This document shows positions 1 to 12,169 of a stretch of 64,000 nucleotides of DNA, one piece after another. The stretch is taken from NCBI GenBank assembly GCA_029964075.1, contig CM057135.1:17510863-17574862 (forward strand), read 5' to 3'. Made by a program: the position numbers and the translations under genes. The notes beneath the pieces were generated by a model. The model had not been told where the DNA came from, made no database searches, and saw only the letters and a list, made by a program, of their open reading frames with translations. Origin of the DNA: Patiria pectinifera (Eukaryota > Echinodermata > Asteroidea > Valvatida > Asterinidae). Position 1 is the stretch's first letter; each line of letters begins with the position of its first letter.

Positions 1-480
1 TTAATGACGATCTCAAGCATCTTGTAAAATTATGGCACCTGGTGTGAAGTCATTTTCAAGAAAATGGTATTTTTGTATACATTTCCATTTACGGTGGTCG
101 GCCGACCAGCGTTGGAAAAAAACCTAACTATTTTTCAACTACTGCTCCAAATTGACCATTTTTTCAGTCCAAATTTTGTTTGCTATTGGTTACATGTTCA
201 CGAACGGGTGCAGGCCAGCTAGACTGGTTCAATTGCCTTACAATTTTCCATCATCTATAAATTGATCCATTTTATCTTTTGTGGAGTCAGGGAACCAGAC
301 TACTTGAACATTGTTGTTTTTCTTGGTTTTTCTAGCATTTTCGAACACAAAACTTCAAACATGTCAGTGTAACAATATTTGATCTATTATACTAACCCCT
401 CAAATAGTTCATTTCTGAAAATTACAGCAAAAGCCAATGATGTACATTCCCTTTAACCTCGTAAACTTTCAAGAATTTTA
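1..480 (+). repeat. Dispersed repeat, copy 1 (truncated by window edge)
   Basis: This stretch is clearly homologous, in the same orientation, to 37,205-37,660. Shared blocks include ATGGCACCTGGTGT, GGTCGGCC(G/A)ACCAGCGTTGG, CAGGCCAGCTAGACTGGTTC and GGAGTCAGG, in the same order and spacing. I see no coding capacity. The second copy lies inside the 11-kb DUF7869 element, so this is an interspersed family rather than a local duplication. Its class is not recognised. Confidence 0.75.
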
Positions 481-1250
481 AACAAAATTTTGATTTAAAT
501 CCTCAACACTGAACAATTTTGAATTCATATTTTATCGGTTGCAAACTTTTCTTCCTTTTTATCTTTCAGTCAAACTCGGACACTTCATCATTTGAAACGT
601 AAATAAAGAAAGTAAATAATCGGGGATGAAATGCTGCCTCAGAACCTTGTTAATACAAATGAATAAACTATTGCACATTAAATAAAATGTTACAGGTTTA
701 AATAATAACCGTATGTGATCCCACACTTTGGGTTCAGTTTCACAATTAGGGCTGTGCCAAATATTCGATCGAGTATCCAACTCTGTTGGAGTTGAATATT
801 CAGAGGTGAAATGCAACGCAATAAGGGGGAACATTTGACTCTTAATGACAAAATTTGAATCCTAGCAATTTATTTCATGGTGATTCCCGACATTTAAATC
901 AGCTGATATGTCAACAGGACCCGTCTAAGAATTATGGAGATAAAACTCAAAAATGTGCAAAGTTAGCATTTTTCTTTAAAGTTCGTTTGGCCTTTTGACC
1001 CCAAACCAATCCAAACTTGCCTGCTCCCAGGGGCAACCTTCTACTGAAGTCATAAACCCAAAGCACATTTCTAACTCAAGTTATCGGGCTGCCTGGATGC
1101 CAAGACGCCTGGTCAGACAGACGGAACATTATGTAGACGATGACAATACCCCTCCAGCCTCCTACTAAGGGGTACAGAAGCTGTTTGATTTACATTTTTA
1201 TAAGGCCAAACTTTATTTTCAAGTTCATGCATCACACGTTTAATAGTATA
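481..1250. other. Non-coding, nothing recognised
   Basis: AT-rich sequence with only short open frames that match nothing I know. No repeat pair, RNA gene or splice-supported exon was seen here. Confidence 0.5.
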
Positions 1251-1385
1251 CAAATATTGAATGCTTCGAGTGGTGTAGTAAAACTAGCCTCCCGGGTGAT
1301 CCATGACGAGGGAAAATAGAATGGTCCATGGATCACCGAGGGAGGCTAGTTTTACTTCACCACGAGATAAAGCATTCAATATTTG
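1251..1385. repeat. Long imperfect hairpin
   Basis: Two arms of about 55 bp are inverted copies of each other. The left arm runs from ATATTGAATGCTT through AAAACTAGCCTCCCGGGTGAT. The right arm runs from ATCACCGAGGGAGGCTAGTTTT to AAGCATTCAATAT. The loop is about 20 bp. It abuts the MITE that begins at about 1,388 and may be a fold-back element of its own. Confidence 0.75.
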
Positions 1386-1387
1386 TT

Positions 1388-1731
1388 TTGTAACACTTCA
1401 CCCACAGATTCTGCTTGATTTTAATATTTTACATTATTTAAATCTGAACACAGTTGAAATAAACTTCAATTTCAATACAAAATTGGTGGAAAATGTATTT
1501 CTCTCTTAAAAACTAACCCTTCACGAAATGTTTGACGCGCACACCAGCATGCATTTGCACACAAATACCGCGCCGTGGAAATAGTACTTTGGTTGCTAAT
1601 GGTATAGCACTTTGGTTGCTATGCGCATAGTACTTTTGGCCGTGCACAGAAAGATAGCAAAATTAGAAAGTAACATGTGACTCGCTCTCGGCCAATCAAG
1701 ACACAAAATCTGTGGGTGAGGTGTTATAACA
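1388..1731. mobile_element. MITE-like element with terminal inverted repeats
   Basis: The left end reads TAACACTTCACCCACAGATT. The right end is its inverse, AATCTGTGGGTGAGGTGTTA, with one mismatch. The interval is about 345 bp and has no convincing coding potential, so it fits a non-autonomous DNA transposon. The family is unknown, and I could not fix a target-site duplication. Confidence 0.65.
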
Positions 1732-1992
1732 GCCTCTATTTCTAAGTATTAAAGTATCGCAATAGACAATTTTGTATCGCGATACCTTATTGTGGCATTT
1801 CAGAATCTTGATTATTGATGCAATGGTGAAGCAACGGTCGAGTTGTCACAACGGACGATTTGTTCCGAGTCCAGTTGGGCAAGGGTTGAGTTGTCGGAGT
1901 CTCTTGAATATAAGCCATTTGCACGTAACCTTTACCCTTTGCGATTTAAATTTCAATAATAGCTGGTATACACTGTCTTGCTTAAAATTTTA

Positions 1993-2206
1993 ATTCTCCA
2001 AAGACACTGTTCCTATATATCACATGATTCGGGGCAAGCTCTTGCATAGTTACGAAAGAGACGCTCAGCACCAATTCATTGTCCACAATAAGTGAGAGTG
2101 GCACGCAGACACCAGACCATGCTGGAGCTGGGGGTTGCTGGTGTAAGGCTTGCCCTGAATCACGTGATATAGCAAAAGTCTCTTTGGTCTGGGGAATTCA
2201 AAGTTA
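1993..2206. mobile_element. Short MITE, related to 52,535-52,740
   Basis: The ends are about 50-bp inverted repeats. The left arm carries CCAAAGACACTGTT, ATCACATGATTC and GGGCAAGC. The right arm carries GGCTTGCCCTGAATCACGTG and TCTCTTTGGTCTGG. The interior includes GCTCAGCACCAAT. The element at 52,535-52,740 has the same parts in the opposite orientation, so this is a repeated family present twice in the window. Confidence 0.75.
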
Positions 2207-2800
2207 CTATGCTCAGCATTTGAGTGAGTTAGTGTACCAGATTTTATTCAAATTTTACTTGCAAATGGCTTATTGACATAAACTAATATTCTAAACAAAC
2301 TGATGTCTTAAACAACCGATGTCTTAAACAAACCCCTCTCAATCATTGTTGCCTCTTCGCTGCCGGCCACCATTTCTATCAGCTGCATGTTTGAACCATG
2401 ATTTCATTACTGCCTCTACTTCGGCCAAAGATGCAGCTGAAGTTAATGGGTTCTTCTGTACAGCTTCTGAAAGTTGAATGGGATAAAATCATGGACATGT
2501 AAGTATTCCTGCGCTACGTTTTCACACAAAAAATCGAAAATTTCACCTGAATGCATTGAGAGCTAGAACCTTACGTGCCTTTTTTTTATACTTGTTCAGC
2601 TGATACCTTAAGTACATTTTGCCACCAAATTAATAAAAATCTGATGTATGGTTCTTGTGCAATGTAATATTTACACAGATGCACTGACTGCTTCAATGAC
2701 CTTGTGCACATAAATTGTGCACCGTAGAACATAGTATGACAAATATAATTTACCATACACAATGCCTTCTTCTAATTAGAATGAAATTTTAGTGGAGGCT
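2207..2800. other. Non-coding, nothing recognised
   Basis: AT-rich intergenic sequence. A direct CTTAAACAA repeat near 2,310 is trivial. No gene or repeat family was recognised. Confidence 0.5.
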
Positions 2801-3153
2801 GGTGGAGTGCTGTGGCCTCGTAGTTAAGGGCATATTATTAGATACGTGGTCTGCGGGTAAAGTGCAGGTTGTGGGTTTGAGTCCAGCCTGGGGTTATGGT
2901 GCGTGTGCCCTAGCTTGGTCAAGGCACTTTGCCACTCAATTTGGGTACCTGTGAGGGCAAAGATGTTTGTGGTTAATTTAGCTGCTGTGTGCCGAAATTG
3001 CAGCCGCAAGTTGTACTCCCCAGGGAGCTGATATGGTATTGGGAATGTTTCATGTGCCCAATGAGCAGTGGTAATAATGATGTAGTGCCTTGAGCACCTG
3101 TCCTGGTGGATTGACGCGCTTTATAAACAACCATTATTATTATTATCATATAT
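2801..3153 (+). mobile_element. tRNA-derived SINE
   Basis: The head looks like a tRNA-derived pol III promoter. It has an A-box-like TGGCCTCGTAGTTAAGGG near 2,812 and a B-box-like GGGTTTGAGTCC near 2,873. The 3' end is GACGCGCTTTATAAACAACC followed by an (ATT)n tail, a tail type seen in SINEs that borrow a LINE 3' end. Length is about 350 bp. It lies just downstream of the DUF4806 gene on the opposite strand. SINE identity is well supported; the family name is not known to me. Confidence 0.85.
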
Positions 3154-3210
3154 TTTACATTGGTAATTATTCCAGTTATACTCATTTGCATATCCCATTT
3201 CATAACAATC

Positions 3211-6200
3211 CTAATTCCTATCTGACCGAGATTGGGTAATGGGGTTGCAGGGAACACTTGCTGCAATTAAGCCAGTTTTGGTGACATTAAACGACATTCC
3301 CTTATTCAGACAACTGATTCAGGATTTTTGCATGGATGGAGAAACAATTACATACTACTTACTAAATATCGCTGTCTTGAGGGCAAGGGTCGAAAAGGCT
3401 CTCTTCTCTCCATTTCCCTTCCCTAACCAGTTGAAGGCGATGGCTACATCCTGGGTCAAACAGTATGTCAAAATGCGACGAACAGTGGTAGCCAAGTTGG
3501 TGCCGCCTATGTGTGAAAGCTGTTGCACCTACATGTATTTTTGTTTTTTAAAAGCACAAAACAATTAATTAGTCAGATTGCTTTCCTTTAAGGAGGTGTG
3601 ATGAGAAGAGTGATTTTGTGTTGGTCTCTTTTTCCCTTCCTTCAAATAAAAAGCCACCGAGCCATAAAATATCAAGTTAACATGAAACAAAAATCAAAAC
3701 TTGTTGGCCACCCCCCTTGCTCCCCCCCCCCCCAAAAAAAAATGGTTCCAGATCTGTCCTTGGCAATAGGCACCCAATCCAGCCCGTTTGAGCTTATTTG
3801 TTCATACATGTCATAAGCCTGTTTTACTGGTTTGTGAATATGCAGCAATTAGAATCCAGTTTCTTGATCATGTGTGGTGTACATGTGATCATCTTGGTCC
3901 ATTCCAACCTCATTCCCCATGCTGTTTCCCATCACGGGTTGCACGATCTTAACTCTCTGGTACTGATTAATTCAAACCTCTCACTGTTATGGCCAATGAG
4001 CTTCGCGCAATCAGCAAGAAACATGAACCATTTGTTGCTTTCAGGGTGCTCCACTGGGGGGGAAATTAACACAGGGCGGCAGCATCAGCAGGGCATTTTG
4101 TAGAATAAACCAAAGGTAATTTTTGACATATACAATACAGTGTATTATGTACATGTACAGTGCAGCTTACCAGGCGTTTATGCTTGCTGACATCTTTCAC
4201 GGTCTGCTCCAGGGCATCCACCTCTTCAAGTGTTTTCAAAGGAAAAACTGCATCCGCTTCGTCAGGTTCTCTATTTCTGGTTCTCTCAGCAATGATGAGC
4301 TTTGTGTTATGCTCCACCTGAGCTTTAATGTCCAAAAGCAAGGTTACGACACGTAGTTCAAAAGCTGTGGAGAAGAAATGAAAAACAAATAGACAGTATG
4401 AATGGTATATAACAACATCTCTTCAAATTGAACCATCACCGTTTGCTACATCCCTTAGAACACTTTGCCCACATGCAACACATTGGTATGATACGTATTT
4501 CTCTAAACCATGGAATCCAAGAAAACGTCTCCACTTACAAGATGTCATTGGTCAGCATTGTGGCGCTATGATTTGGTTGACGAATACTACTGTCAATTCA
4601 GGTTAATCACAACTTTGCAAACATATACACTGTGCAAGCCTATACTAATTATGACCCACCTTTTGGTAAATAATTATTATGGCTTAAAGTGAAAAGTTAA
4701 AAATTACAGAATCTTTGCTACACATTTAAAAAACCTCCCAAAGAGTGGCAAAAGCATATGGTAACATATCTTGTTACATTATTTGATACTGAACATATGA
4801 GGCTAGGGGCTTATTTTAAGCAGCTAATTTTGCACTACAGCCCTATTTATAAAAAAAAAAGGTTCCTTTAACTATTATCTCCTTTTGGTGAGTTTGTGAG
4901 TTTCTGAAAAGCACTTGGGAAGACTCAATGTTTCGGACAGTATGCTCTGCCGATCCTCTTGACGACAGGCAGAGCATACTGTCCGAAACATTGAATTCAT
5001 TCGATTCTTTTCATAACCTGTCACATGGTGCTTCTGTAAACCCATATCTTATTGCTACCTTCACCGTGTAAACCTTCAAATCGTATTCACCATTATCATT
5101 CCTGGAGGCTGCCACAGGTGAGGAAGGGGGTGCAGGTGGTCCAGGTAGACTGGCACGTGATGTACTAGCCGACAAACCGGTATGAGTCTTGGTCGAACGC
5201 ATTGAAGGTAGTGCAGGCAGACTAGCACGTGATGTACTAGCCATGGTTTGAGTCTTGGTTAAAGGTGTTGCAGTTGATGGTGTAGACAGAGTGGCAAGTG
5301 ATGTACTAGCAGAGGTGCGAGGCCTGGTTGGTTCCGGACTGCTTGGGTAATTACTGTCACTATCACCGCTGCTGCTGTCCTCGTTGTCACTTACATAGCG
5401 CTTGTTTAGCCTGAAGACAACAAATTTGTATTTTTTTAATTATACTTACATGTAACCCCAAAAGTTACATGCCTGATCAAGTTAACATGCATCTGAAGAC
5501 ACTCATTATCAATACAAAGGTGAAGTACAATAGTACTTTCTACGCTGGTGCATCAATAAATGTAAAAAATTAAAAAAATAAACGACTAGCAAAATAAACG
5601 ACTAAAATAAACAACTAGCAAAGTGAGTTTGTGCAACTTTTAAAAGCATGATTCTTGTCACAAATGAATGTAAAAGCACAATTTTAAACAGGTTCTCCAC
5701 TGAGAAAAAATTAAGTACTTGTGCTATGTATAGGCAGGGAATCATCCATGTCATGCACTCCAACTGTGCCATGAGACAATTAGATTTAGGTTGGGGGTGG
5801 GGGAAATTTACGCATGGCGGAAAATATAACAGGATTGGCCAGCCCCTGGAGACCCGTGCTTAGTTATTTTGTCTTAGCATGGTTAGTGAAATGACAATTC
5901 TACCTTCTTTTTCTGGGTTCCCCCTCTTCTGCTGTTTGTAAATCTGACTCGCTCTCGGCCTGCCGCAACTTCCCTCTCGCTTTTTCATATGAGTCTGTGA
6001 AAGGAAAACAAAAAACTGCATATTGTTATTTAGGCCACAAAAAAAAATAGTTCTGCCCTGATTTCATGGCATTTGAAAAATAGGGTAGGTAGGTGGCAAT
6101 GTTTTTTTGTGTACGATCATATGGAGGCGTCTGCATGTAGTCAAGGGCAAAAGGTAGAAATTGAGGGTTTGTGGATGTTTTTTTCCCTCATTTTGCCAAT

Positions 6201-6692
6201 ACAAAAATTAGGGTAAGGGCTGTCAAACTAGGGTAGGTAGGGAAACCGGAAGCAGAACTATTTTTTTTTGGCCTCATCACCCTCCGTTCAAAGCACAGCA
6301 TGCAATACAAACATTTTGGTTATGGACCAGAAAGAGACATTTTCTTTTCCCTTTAAAGAGAAATCGACCATCTTTTTCATGCATATGGCTCTCATTTCCA
6401 TGCATATGTAAACGGTTTCATGAAATGTGTTGTATTTAAAATGCACAATGCATTGGATTTTAAATGAAAAAACAAACATATACTTACTTGATGAGTACAG
6501 CACCCTAACACTGAACGTACCCCAGCTTTCTTGAGGGTTCATTGCAGAGATAAGAGCTTTATTTATCACACTTGAAGAGCGAAAATTTGGCCAACGGACA
6601 AGGTCGGTTGAATTTTCTACCATCCATTTTGAATGAACAATGGCCACCTCTCCTTCTTCTTTGAATTCCACGACCCTGTACATGCAATCCAT
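3211..6692 (-). CDS. DUF4806-domain protein, six exons, apparently intact
   Basis: Exons (minus strand): 6,692-6,488, 5,994-5,904, 5,410-5,091, 4,364-4,171, 3,450-3,363 and 3,260-3,211. All junctions use GT-AG sites and stay in phase; together they give 948 nt, or 315 aa plus stop. The N-terminus (MDCMYRVVEFKEEGEV, then SKWM and RWPNF) is the short module often found at the start of invertebrate DUF4806 proteins. The middle is an acidic then Ser/Thr/Pro-rich linker with a repeated ASTSRASLP. The C-terminal part (ELRVVTLLLDIKAQV, FPLKTLEEVDALEQ, AFNWLGKGNGEKRAFSTLAL) matches DUF4806 as I recall it, though the domain seems short in the middle and a small exon may be missed. Function is unknown. 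It lies about 400 bp downstream of a tnp2-like transposase on the same strand and may be an accessory gene of that element. The donor at 5,091 was chosen by phase; a competing one lies about 25 bp downstream. Confidence 0.7.
4925..4994. repeat. Perfect 27-bp inverted repeat (hairpin)
   Basis: Arms 4,925-4,951 and 4,968-4,994 are exact inverse copies (core TTTCGGACAGTATGCTCTGC) around a 16-bp loop. It sits in an intron of the DUF4806 gene. Perfect arms of this length in otherwise diverged non-coding DNA suggest a recent fold-back insertion or a conserved RNA hairpin. Confidence 0.9.
6060..6275 (+). repeat. Dispersed repeat, copy A (copy B at 50,740-50,882)
   Basis: Shared blocks with 50,740-50,882 in the same order are AAATTGAGGGTTTG(T), ATTAGGGTAAGGGCTGT, GTAGGTAGGGAAAC and GAAGCAGAA, followed by a T-run. 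It lies inside intron 1 of the DUF4806 gene. The T-run suggests a retroposed family, but it is too short to classify. Confidence 0.65.
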
Positions 6693-7107
6693 CGTTCCAA
6701 ACTTACATGTAAATGTACATGTAGGCACGCTGGGGGGAAATAGTTGCAAGATGGTTGTGAACAGGATCGTCTCAAACTTTGTGCATTTTAGCCTTTAACC
6801 CACACTTACAGACTTTGCTAATACAGGTAATACATGCAACTTCCAATGTTTAAGAAAATCACTATCAGTCATCAGTTGTCAACCCACTTTCTTTTTTCAA
6901 AATAAAGTCAAATCAGAATTACAGTGTGCCTGCACAGAAATAAAAAAAAATGGATAAACAAACTTTTGCCAAACTTTGTACAAATTTAAGTTTAAAAAGC
7001 CTTTGTCTCAACCCTCAAAGATACACGTTATTTTGGACAATCTCACAGGGGATACCCCCAATTTTCACAATTGACTTGTCTACAAAAGTTGCCATTGATT
7101 GGCCAAC

Positions 7108-9175
7108 TTAGGCGCAGTGAGGTACAATCCTATTTCTAATTCTGATTAGAAATTTATAATTCCAATGCAGAACCACACTCGTGAAGCATAGGAATGGCAA
7201 CATGGACACCACTTTTATCTTTTTTTTATCTTCAAGTTCAAACAGAACATACTTTCCTTCAATGTCTGCAGAAGCTGACACACATGAGAAGTCATTGCTT
7301 AGCCTTGAAACTTTGAAAATTCCCAATAATTGGGAATTGATGGGGTATTTGAAGAACCGACGCTTGCGACGGAAGACCTTGTACACTACGTATGTAGTAT
7401 CTCCTTGCATGAAAATATTAAAAACCAAACATATGTCTCCTCTAATCTTAACACAGTTATCACCACTTTTGGTCGCTATGCAACAATTGTTCAAGACCAA
7501 TTTCTTGTACTGTATCGTTGCAATGTACCCCTGTGGTACAGGGCCACTGCTATGTTCTCCTTGAAGCTGGTTTTGGCTACACCTGTCATGCCTGTGGGTT
7601 TCAATGAATTCTTTTCTTTCCGATAAACGACGCACCACTTGTTGCAGTGGCAAGATTGGAGACCTGACCATCTTTTTCAATTGACCAAGGAAGTTCTCGA
7701 AAGGGAATGCCGATATCGCATCCAAAGGCCCGTAATTCCTAACATCATCTGCCAGATGTACAAGTCCGTGAACGTTGTACACAACCATCTCTTTCCCATA
7801 CACTTCTGTATAGTGCTTAACAAAAAGAACAAGCAACTTCTCAGCAAAATCCACATACGTTGGAAAGTAACAGAGATTGGGACTAAGAAGAATAAAAATA
7901 GCAACAGAGAGTAACATGAAGTTTTTGTAAAGCACTCCCGATAACCTCCCAAGCAGAGTAACTGGGCCGGTGTAGATCAGAAACTGGCGAAATTCAGTGG
8001 CTTTTCATCTGTTGACTTCTTCAAGGGGTCTTGGCTTTCTTGCAAATTCGCATGGTATGCAACTTTTAAAACCTTCCAGTGAAGTAGAAACTTCAGTCAC
8101 CACCCTTGACTGAATTCTTGTACCTAGTGGTCCTTTCATCCACAGGTGCAACAGTCTTCTCATCACCCCAAGGCATACGAGATGCATGTAATCAAGTGGG
8201 AATTGTGAAACCATTCCTATAGAAGTACCCTCAAGTGGGGATGGGCCATGATGGTGATCATCATCCTGCATTAGGTTGAATAAGTCATCTGTCCGCCTTG
8301 ATGCATCAGTGTCAGGAAATGTAACTTTACCCTTCCAAACACCCGTTTGTGTACATTTCTCACAGCTTGAATAACCAGAGTGTCCCTTGACATTTTTTGT
8401 AAAAGCTCGAGCAGGGGCATCACACACAAAAGCTGATACATGAAACTTATAGCTATTAGATTTGTATACAACACCATCCTTTTCTAATGAAATAACTTCT
8501 GCAACAAATTGTTGCAGAAACTCCTTTGCTGAAGAAGGCTTGGAGTTCCCCGAAAACAGACCAATTACGAAGGGAAGTTTTACAGGAAGTTGATCAATTA
8601 TGCCTAAAATTGGCCAGAACTGGGCATTAGAACTTTTGAATAATGGTAATCCATCCACATGTACTTTGACAGATATTGTGTTTCCTTTAACATCAGAACT
8701 TACACCAAGTTTTGATTGGATTCCATTAAGCAGACCAAAATGATAATATAAACCACCCGCTACACTCTGTAAATCAATGTGTCTTATTGTTCCAGTCAGC
8801 AAGACATGTTGCAACTGAAACATTTTCATCTTCCAATTCGCACTTATCACTTGCACAACTTGTATCCTCATCAGAACTACAACAATCATCTATCTGATTA
8901 AAAGAGCATGAGGGTGCATGAAGGAGAGAAGCATGGAATGACGCAGATGCAACATCAATAATTGACTCCGAGTTTTCAGCCACCAAACTAGTACCATCAG
9001 ACAGAGCACCTCCAACATCATGGTGGTTGTCCTTTCTTTGGATGTTTTGATATTGTCCAGCAACAACATGTGATTCATTAGGCCTGGGTCCCTGCCTTGC
9101 CACATGGAAATCCAAAAGCTCATGCTGTATTTTACGTCTCTTTGCCCAGTATGACAGCGGTTTCACATAAGCCAT
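7108..9175 (-). pseudogene. tnp2/CACTA-like transposase, decayed
   Basis: Reading on the minus strand, an acidic N-terminal part (MAYVKPLSYWAKRRK, 9,175-8,778) is followed by the catalytic region. That region has HVDGLPLFKSSNAQFWPIL, which recalls the DG-PL/F-KSS-WP motif of tnp2-type transposases, then CDAPARAF, a zinc-type SGYSSCEKC, and FPLDYMHLVCLGVMRRLL. The distal part has FRQFLIYTGPV, VYNVHGLVHLADDV and AFPFENFLGQLKK. The N-terminal and catalytic parts are in different frames near 8.8 kb, with an apparent internal deletion. An in-frame TGA at 8,005-8,007 replaces a Trp expected in the R-W-K-A motif. Placement in the EnSpm/CACTA superfamily comes from memory. No terminal CACTA repeats were located. 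The copy is very likely inactive. Confidence 0.75.
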
Positions 9176-10560
9176 TTACTGAAAAATACTCCAATCAACC
9201 AAAGCAGATGCAAAAGCTGATGTAAAAGTATGCTGTGTTGGGCTATGCCTACATGGCCTATGCTTCATCATGCTTGAATTACACACAATATGCCTATCCA
9301 ATAATAAACGCTGTGCCAGTTGCACAAAAACAAAATTGAGAAAAAAGTTGGTATAGTGTGCTTATTACAGAACTATTTATAGGACATGTGTAAAACAGAC
9401 ATGGCAAAGACACAAGGTTTGAGACAGTCAGGTCACTGTGCCAGTAGGCCTACCCAAACCGCAGTATTGGGATCATAGGCCTAGGCCTTATATGTATACT
9501 ATTACTAGTATTATACACTGTACTACTACTACTAATGCTACTAGGCGTCTGTCCCGCCAACAGGGTACTACTATTATTTAATGCTAAAGCCTAGGTTTAA
9601 GCCTATTAACTTACCCCTGCTGACATCGGTAAAGTCTTGACCTTTTCAGGAGACAGACGCCTCTAACCCTAGCCTAAGTAATTGATAATCTACGCTGTAC
9701 ATGCTGTAACTAGGTCCCTACCTGACACAGTGACCCAAGCAAAACACCACGGATCCCGGCCTCTCGACCTCACAACCACTGACAACTAAAGGCGCACCGA
9801 TCACCGGTACCGAGGTCTAGCTCGATATGCAAGCACTACTACTGTCTGACTGTACTAGTACTAGCATCCGCGCGATCCCGAGCGATGAAGATCAGAATGG
9901 CCGCGCCGGGCGTAGTAGTACTTGTACACATGGGTACATGTACATAAAATGTCATGTATGTACATGTACATGCGAACGTACGCACGTGCACGCGCGCGCA
10001 CGATATACCATAATAATTCAGGGCGCGCAGCAACCTTCCTCATCCAATAAAATCGTCGATAAGGTCACGCCACTTTAGTGTTTCGAAAACTTGTGACCAA
10101 CTGAAAATAGAACACTCAAGATTGCAGAGTTTCATTTATTTACTAAGATTATCCTTAATCTTTATCAGACACATATAAAACCCTACCTAAGAATCCGAAT
10201 TTCTTAGATAACTACCTAATTCATTACCAAATAATATATATTTGCAGCTAAACCCATATTTCGCGAAAACTACATTTTATGTCACACCATTAGCGCACAT
10301 CGGGACCGCGCGTGCGCACCAGTGACAAAAAAATAGCATTACCAACATAAAAAGCCCGCGAACGGCACTTTTCAGACTGGAGACCTGCCCTTTTATTATT
10401 GAATGCGGGTAAGTGGCGGGTTGTAAACGTTCGTGACGCGCTAAAATATGCAATTAAATATGACAATTACAATACAAAACAGGATTCAAATTCATTACAT
10501 AAACTTTTAACGGGATTTTCACCCCGGCTTTCGCTTACCCGCCCGCTGCGAGTTTTCTTT
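9176..10560. other. Upstream of the transposase; non-coding
   Basis: No gene is supported. It holds runs of TACATGTACAT and CACGCGCGCG near 9,925-10,005 and CTACTACTACTA near 9,520. A short inverted pair (AGGCGTCTGTC near 9,543, GACAGACGCCT near 9,653) is too short to call a terminus. Confidence 0.5.
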
Positions 10561-10574
10561 TCCCAAACCGCAAA

Positions 10575-11900
10575 TCATTTATGGTCCGACGAAATTGATT
10601 GGACGTGTCGGCTGTAAATCATCAGGCCGACGTCGGCGGGAATCTGAATCTAACGGGAATCTAACGTCGAATCTAACGGGAATCTAACGTCTAGCGGGAA
10701 TCTAACGTCGGCCTGAAAAACGATAGCTGACGTCGGTGGACCGGCGTCGGCAAAACGGTAACAACCCGACGTTGGCTGTAGGACTGTGCCAGGACTACGG
10801 TTCGACGTAATTGATTGGACGTGTCGGCTGTAAATCATCAGGCCGACGTCGGCGGGAATCTGAATAATATGTCGTCGGCCTGAAAAACGATAGCCGACGT
10901 CGGCGGACCGGCTTCTATAAGTCCTAACGGTTAGCCGTTTTCCCACCAACGTCGGCAAAACGGTAACAACCCGACGTTGGCTGTAGGACTATGCCAGGAC
11001 TACGGTCCGACGTAATTGATTGGACGTGTCGGCTGTAAATCATCAGGCCGACGTCGGCGGGAATCTGAATAATATGACGTCGGCCTGAAAAACGAAAGCC
11101 GACGTCGGCGGACCGGCTTCTATAAGTCCTAACGGTTAGCCGTTTTCCCACCAACGTCGGCAAAACGGTAACAACCCGACGTTGGCTGTAGGACTGTGCC
11201 AGGACTACGGTCCGACGTAATTGATTGGACGCGTCGGCTGTAAATCATCAGGCCGACGTCGGCGGGAATCTGAATAATATGACGTCGGCCTGAAAAACGA
11301 TAGCTGACGTCGGCAGACCGGCTTCTATAGGTCCTAACGGTTAGCCGTTTTCCCACCAACGTCGGCAAAACGGTAACAACCCGACGTTGGCTGTAGGACT
11401 GTGCCAGGACTACGGTCCGACGTAATTGATTGGAGGTGTCGGCTGTACATCATCAGGCCGACGTCGGCGGGAATCTGAATAATATGACGTCGGCCTGAAA
11501 AACGAAAGCCGACGTCGGTGGACCGGTTTCTATAAGTCCTAACGGTTAGCCGTTTTCCCACCAACGTCGGCAAAACGGTAACAACCCGACGTTGGCTGTA
11601 GGACTGTGCCAGGACTACGGTCCGACGTAATTGATTGAACGCTTCGGCTATAAATCATCCCGCCGACGTCGGCGGGAATCTGAATAATATGACGTCGGCC
11701 AGAAGAACGACAGCCGACGTCGGCTGACCGTTTTTGTTTTGGCATGTCGATGAACTGCATTCCCACCAACGTCGGCAAGACGGTAAGAGCCCAACGTCCG
11801 TTTCAGGGACGTTGGTACGACTTCCGTGCGACTGCCTTTGGCCGACTGCGACCATTTACCGACTTTGCCGACTGATCCCCGACTGAACACGACGTCGGGC
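10575..11900. repeat. 205-bp satellite array, about six copies
   Basis: Unit boundaries recur every 205 bp; for example CCACCAACGTCGGCAAAACG recurs at 10,947, 11,152, 11,357 and 11,562. Central copies are nearly identical. The first carries extra TCTAACGGGAA repeats and the last is diverged. Each unit contains several copies of the palindrome-rich motif GCCGACGTCGGC, so each monomer can fold repeatedly. 205 is not a multiple of three, so the 79-residue open frame that recurs in each unit is unlikely to be coding. Confidence 0.95.
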
Positions 11901-12169
11901 CGACGTCAGTGTGCTGGCTGGGTATGTACAGGCTATACATAAAAAATACATGTCATGCATGTGTAATCGAATTATCACATGCATTCGTGCAAATAGCACC
12001 TTTGGGTAGCTCAATAATACAGGCCCTACTTTGACATGTTGTACTTCGACTAGCCTATACGCCTAGGCCTAATCAATGTGAAAGGGGCAGCAAAGCTGAA
12101 TATAGGCCCTATAACAAAATGGAAAATAAATGTACAATGACAAGATCGAAAATATGTTGCAATAATATT

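Noticed and set aside
3239-3568. Plus-strand open frame of 109 codons
   Set aside because: It overlaps the last exons of the DUF4806 gene on the other strand and shows no domain.
7181-7914. Three plus-strand open frames opposite the CACTA-like transposase
   Set aside because: They are antisense shadows of the well-supported minus-strand coding region.
9542-9665. Short inverted repeat AGGCGTCTGTC/GACAGACGCCT
   Set aside because: Eleven bases over 120 bp is weak, and there is no duplication or repeat partner.
10650-11890. Recurring 79-80-residue open frames in the satellite
   Set aside because: They repeat because the DNA repeats. The 205-bp period is not a multiple of three and nothing resembles a protein domain.
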